A stretch of DNA of 33,359 nucleotides from Nocardioidaceae bacterium (GTDB lineage: Bacteria; Actinomycetota; Actinomycetes; Propionibacteriales; Nocardioidaceae). The notes beneath the pieces were generated by a model. It saw only the letters and a list, made by a program, of their open reading frames with translations. It was not told the DNA's origin and searched no databases. How positions within the stretch are numbered: position 1 is the stretch's first letter; each line of letters opens with the position of its first letter. The position numbers and the translations under genes are program-made. This document shows positions 30,490 to 33,359 of this stretch, one piece after another. The stretch is taken from contig WQZX01000038.1 of the NCBI GenBank assembly GCA_009780515.1, positions 1 through 33,359 on the forward strand, given 5' to 3'.

Positions 30490-31167
30490 CTAGCGGTTCA
30501 GCCGGTGCCCGGCGACAGGTTGTCCACGTGTCAGATGGCTCTCCACGATCGCCGTCGCCGCTGCCGGGTCGACGTCGCCGTACCAGACGTCGTCGGGCTG
30601 CAGGTTGAGCACCGGGGCGCGGTTGCAGGGGAACTGGCAGCCGGTCTGGACCAGCAGCACGTCGTCGTCGCCGAGCTCGTGCTGGAGCATCGCCAGGATC
30701 AGCGCGCGCAGGTTGTCGACGGCGCCCTTGGCCGTGCAGCGCGGCCCGCGACAGATGTTGACCTGGTGGCGGTGGGCCGTCGGCTGCTCCCACGCGTCGG
30801 AGGTCAGGCCGGGCTCGTCACCGGTGATCGGGCGGGTGTCGGACGCGACCTCGGGCAGCACGGCGAGCGAGTCGGCCAGACGCGTCGCGACCAGGATCTC
30901 CGGGCGGGTGCCGGTGCGCTGGCGCCACCAGTACGCCGCGATCCGGCGAAGCCACGAGTGACCGGGACCCAGCGGCCCGGTGTCCACGCCGACAAGCGTC
31001 ACGGTCGTGACGCCCGCGTCGGCCAGGCGCGTCAGCTCCTGGGAGAGCGACGGGTCGGCCATCTGCAGGAACGCCACGGATGCTCCGCTCTCACGCGTTG
31101 CGGCGAGGAGCTCGTCGCGACGATCGGCATCGGCGACGGACATGCCGACGAGGACGGTCGCGTTCAT
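30490..31167 (-). CDS. CbiX-like domain fused to a thioredoxin-like [2Fe-2S] ferredoxin
   Basis: A 225-residue two-domain protein. Residues 1-115 resemble a single CbiX/sirohydrochlorin chelatase half (VLVGMSVADADRRDELLAA, VAFLQMADPSLSQELTRLAD, VTLVGVDTGPLGPGHSWLRR). One candidate metal His (His70) remains, but the first catalytic His of the HGSR-type motif is missing (VGMSVAD). Residues 135-215 form a [2Fe-2S] domain with Cys139, Cys144, Cys177 and Cys181 (NICRGPRCTAKGA, QTGCQFPCNRAP). Its ATG overlaps the cobD stop (ATGA), so it belongs to the cobB-cobC-cobD unit. A redox or cobalt-handling role in B12 synthesis is inferred; active chelatase function is unlikely. Confidence 0.8.
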   Translation of the reverse strand: MNATVLVGMSVADADRRDELLAATRESGASVAFLQMADPSLSQELTRLADAGVTTVTLVGVDTGPLGPGHSWLRRIAAYWWRQRTGTRPEILVATRLADSLAVLPEVASDTRPITGDEPGLTSDAWEQPTAHRHQVNICRGPRCTAKGAVDNLRALILAMLQHELGDDDVLLVQTGCQFPCNRAPVLNLQPDDVWYGDVDPAAATAIVESHLTRGQPVAGHRLNR

Positions 31168-32102
31168 CGGGGATCCTTCGGAGCGCCGGGTCTCGAGACG
31201 GTCGCTGCGCGACCTCCTCGGCCTACGGAGAGCCCTGCTGCAACGAGTGCTGCGACGACGCCGACGCGAGCGGCGAGCCGGGTGGCTCGGGGGATGTCTG
31301 CGGGCTCGGGGGCGCGACCGGCGCCCATCACCGCGCGGAGCTCGGTGCGGGTGCCGTAGGTGTTCGTGCCACCGAGGCGGATGCCGAGCGAGCCGGCGAA
31401 GGTGGCCTCGACGACGCCGGCGTTGGGGCTGGGGTGCTGCGCGGCGTCCCGACGCCAGGCCCTCGCGGCCGCTCGAGGGTCGCCACCGAGGACCGTGGCG
31501 AGGACGCCGGCGATGCGTGCTCCCGGCAGGTTGAGGAGGTCGTCGAGGCGCGCGGCGGCCCAGCCGAAGCGCTCGTAGCGGTCGTCGTGGTGGCCCACCA
31601 TCGCGTCGAGGGTGTTGGCCGCGCGGTAGCCGAGCAGGCCCGGCACGCCGGCGATCGCTCCCCAGGCCAGGGGCGCGACGACGGCGTCGGAGGTGTTCTC
31701 GGCGACCGACTCGACGACGGCGCGCGCGACCTCGCCCTCGGTCAGGGCGCTGGTGTCGCGGCCGACGAGATGCGTGAGCCGCTGCCTGGCCGCCGGGAGG
31801 TCACCGGCGGCGAGGTGGGCGTGGACGGCGGCGGCCTCGCGCTCGAGGCTGCGGCCGCCGAGGACGGCCCAGGTCGCGATCGCGGTGGCGAGCGTGCCAC
31901 CCGGCACGAGGGCGCCGACCACGACCGCTCCCCCGACGAGCACGCCGGAGTGGACGACACCGTGGGCGCGGTCGTCGGCGTACGTGCGTCCCTCCAGCGC
32001 GGCGGCGACGGTGCCCAAGCCGGCCACGGGATGGAGGCGGCGCGGGTCGCCGAGCAGCCGATCGGCGGCGTACCCGATCACGAGACCGAGCGCCCTGCTC
32101 AT
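31164..32102 (-). CDS. cobD: Adenosylcobinamide-phosphate synthase CobD/CbiB
   Basis: A 312-residue integral membrane enzyme with family segments GYAADRLLGDPRRLHPVAG, VGRDTSALTEGEVARAVVES, VAENTSDAVVAPLAWGAIAG, YRAANTLDAMVGHHDDRYER, RRDAAQHPSPNAGVVEATFA and LGGTNTYG. It attaches the aminopropanol (phosphate) arm to adenosylcobyrate. The ATG at 32102 overlaps the cobC stop (ATGA). The last 19 residues (from [12 protein letters not shown] on) are encoded largely by a dispersed repeat and lie beyond the normal end of the family. Confidence 0.94.
   Translation of the reverse strand: MSRALGLVIGYAADRLLGDPRRLHPVAGLGTVAAALEGRTYADDRAHGVVHSGVLVGGAVVVGALVPGGTLATAIATWAVLGGRSLEREAAAVHAHLAAGDLPAARQRLTHLVGRDTSALTEGEVARAVVESVAENTSDAVVAPLAWGAIAGVPGLLGYRAANTLDAMVGHHDDRYERFGWAAARLDDLLNLPGARIAGVLATVLGGDPRAAARAWRRDAAQHPSPNAGVVEATFAGSLGIRLGGTNTYGTRTELRAVMGAGRAPEPADIPRATRLAARVGVVAALVAAGLSVGRGGRAATVSRPGAPKDPR
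31188..31223. repeat. Dispersed CTCGAGAC-type repeat at the cobD 3' end
   Basis: GGGTCTCGAGACGGTCGCTG followed by CGCGACCTCCTCGGCC has the same orientation as the cobQ copy and differs from it at few positions. It encodes CobD residues 294-305. Confidence 0.8.
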
Positions 32103-33118
32103 CCGAGCTCGTCCAGGGCGAGAAGGAGCCTGTCGGCCAGGTCCGGCGGTCGTACGGCGATCCGCACCCACGAGTCGTCGAGGCCGGGGAACGTGTCGGC
32201 CCGCCGTACGGCGATGCCTCGGTCGCGCAGGGCCTGACGTGCGCCGGCGCCGGGCCGGGCCAGCACGAACGACGCCGCCGACACGACCTGCTCGACGTCG
32301 CGCGCGGCGAGGCCGCGGGCGAGGTGGTCGCGCCAGGTGCCGAGGGCGACCGCGCGGGCGAGCGACTCGGCGAGCGCGCGCGGGGTCAGGCAGGCCTCGA
32401 TGGCGGCGAGGGCGGGCGTCGAGACGGACCACGGCGTCTGGTGGCGCGCGAGGTCCGCGACGAGAGCAGGGTGGCCGACGAGATAGCCGGCGCGGATGCC
32501 CGGGATCGACCAGTGCTTGGTGAGGCTGCGCAGGACGACCAGGCCCGCAGCGCGATCGGTGAGGAGCGACTCGGGCTCGTCGGGCACGACGTCCATGAAC
32601 GCCTCGTCCACGACCACGACCCGCCCGGGCCGCAGAAGGTCGCGGAGCCGCTCGGCCGGGTGGAGGACGCCGGTCGGGTTGGTCGGGTTGCCGACCACGA
32701 CGAGGTCGGCGTCGTCGGGGACGGCCGCGACGTCGAGGGCGAAGCCGTCCTCAGGTCGGGTGGCGACGGTCGTGACCTCGTGGCCGGCGGCGAGCAGCGC
32801 GGAATGGGGCTCGGTGAACTGCGGGTGCACGACGGCGGGTCGCCGCCACGGACGGGCGCGGGCGACGAGGGTGAAGGCCTCGGCCGCCCCGGCGGTGGGC
32901 AGGACCTCGTCGACCGGACGGCCGTGGGCGTCGGCGATCGCCTGCCGCGCGCGAGTCGCTTCGGGATAGGCGGCGACCTCGCCGATCGCCGCGTGCAGCG
33001 CCTCGTCGAGCCAGGCCGGCCGGGCGTCGGGGAAGACGTTGACGGCGAAGTCGAGCAGGCCGTCGCCGGTCTCGGCGTCGCCGTGGTGATCGAGGGGGCA
33101 GAGCAGCGGATCACGCAC
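32099..33118 (-). CDS. cobC: Threonine-phosphate decarboxylase-like aminotransferase CobC
   Basis: A 339-residue class I/II PLP enzyme of the CobC/CobD(Salmonella) group: DFAVNVFPDARPAWL at the N-terminus, PTAGAAEAFTLVAR, VVGNPTNPTGVLHP, VVVDEAFMDVVPDE and the PLP lysine Lys201 in LRSLTKHWSIPGIRAGY. It supplies the aminopropanol phosphate used by CobD. The GTG start overlaps the last 8 bases of cobB, and its stop overlaps the cobD start. It is thus in the middle of a tightly coupled unit. Confidence 0.93.
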   Translation of the reverse strand: MRDPLLCPLDHHGDAETGDGLLDFAVNVFPDARPAWLDEALHAAIGEVAAYPEATRARQAIADAHGRPVDEVLPTAGAAEAFTLVARARPWRRPAVVHPQFTEPHSALLAAGHEVTTVATRPEDGFALDVAAVPDDADLVVVGNPTNPTGVLHPAERLRDLLRPGRVVVVDEAFMDVVPDEPESLLTDRAAGLVVLRSLTKHWSIPGIRAGYLVGHPALVADLARHQTPWSVSTPALAAIEACLTPRALAESLARAVALGTWRDHLARGLAARDVEQVVSAASFVLARPGAGARQALRDRGIAVRRADTFPGLDDSWVRIAVRPPDLADRLLLALDELG

Positions 33119-33359
33119 GGGCGTTCACCGCCTCGGCGAACCGTGCCGCCAGCTGCGGGTGGCCGGCCCAGTGGACGTGGAGGTACGACGCGTGCAGCGA
33201 CTCGCTCGCCCAGCCGGTCGGCTCACCGTCGATGACCCAGGCAGGGTCGGGCCCGACAGCCGGCGTCGCCGTGGTCCGGTGGAACTCGTGCCCGGTCACC
33301 CGCTCCCCGGGCCGGGTGAGCAGGGAGTCGCCGCCGGCCTCGGCGACCGGGTAGCGCAG
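33111..33359 (-). CDS. cobB: Cobyrinate a,c-diamide synthase CobB, C-terminal part (cut by window edge)
   Basis: The last 82 residues of a glutamine amidotransferase of the CobB/CbiA family. The visible C-terminal glutaminase-domain motifs are GERVTGHEFHRTT and SLHASYLHVHWAGHP, both characteristic of CobB. The frame is open to the window's right end, so the start lies outside. CobB amidates the a and c carboxyls of hydrogenobyrinate before cobalt insertion by CobN. It is cotranscribed with cobC. Confidence 0.88.
   Translation of the reverse strand: MRYPVAEAGGDSLLTRPGERVTGHEFHRTTATPAVGPDPAWVIDGEPTGWASESLHASYLHVHWAGHPQLAARFAEAVNARA

Noticed and set aside
1..33359. CRISPR array, tRNA, rRNA, insertion sequence or prophage
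   Set aside because: No regularly spaced repeats, no cloverleaf-like sequences, no transposase or integrase motifs were seen on either strand.

Overview
The window is GC-rich DNA with actinobacterial features: frequent GTG starts, strong GC third-position bias, an F420-type (deazaflavin) oxidoreductase, a cobalt-dependent aerobic cobalamin pathway with CbtAB, and a short dispersed palindromic repeat family scattered inside genes. A Nocardioidaceae-like organism (Nocardioides or a relative) fits best. This is inference from gene content and style. No rRNA, tRNA, CRISPR array or insertion sequence was found.

Region 1 (1-3060) holds a truncated gene end, a flippase-like integral membrane protein of the lysylphosphatidylglycerol synthase TM family, a divergent 54-residue membrane microprotein, a DksA/TraR-type zinc finger protein and an Old Yellow Enzyme. 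A bidirectional terminator closes the region.

Region 2 (3062-15100) is a catabolic island. Nine genes on the minus strand encode, in transcription order, an M24 creatinase-fold hydrolase resembling ectoine hydrolase DoeA/EutD, an ArgE/DapE-type M20 deacetylase, an MHS-family (ProP-like) permease, an SDR dehydrogenase, a LysR regulator, a class I aminotransferase, a class III aminotransferase, a succinate-semialdehyde-type aldehyde dehydrogenase and alanine dehydrogenase. A paralogous LysR gene is divergent from the M24 gene. Many junctions are ATGA/GTGA overlaps. The set can be read as uptake, ring opening, deacetylation, transamination with pyruvate, aldehyde oxidation and alanine recycling. 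This would be an ectoine-like route with an M20 enzyme where known systems use an M14 deacetylase (DoeB/EutE). The substrate is inferred, not shown.

Region 3 (15101-21782) is mixed: a cold-shock protein with a long leader, an L,D-transpeptidase lipoprotein, a secreted S53-like (sedolisin) protease, then a coupled set of GNAT acetyltransferase, crotonase and a basic Ala-rich protein, an NAD-dependent epimerase-like protein and a small F420-dependent reductase homologue. Strong hairpins separate the convergent units.

Region 4 (21766-33359) is the aerobic cobalamin locus. A histidine phosphatase lies divergent to a cobalamin riboswitch that leads cobN-cobF-cobQ-cobK on the plus strand. On the minus strand cobB (truncated by the window edge), cobC, cobD/cbiB and a CbiX-like/[2Fe-2S] fusion form an overlapping set. 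A second cobalamin riboswitch leads cbtB-cbtA (cobalt uptake). The two arms converge on a perfect 15-bp hairpin. Copies of a repeat with a CTCGAGAC core sit in frame inside cobN (two compound copies), cobQ, cobK and cobD, adding residues that the families normally lack.
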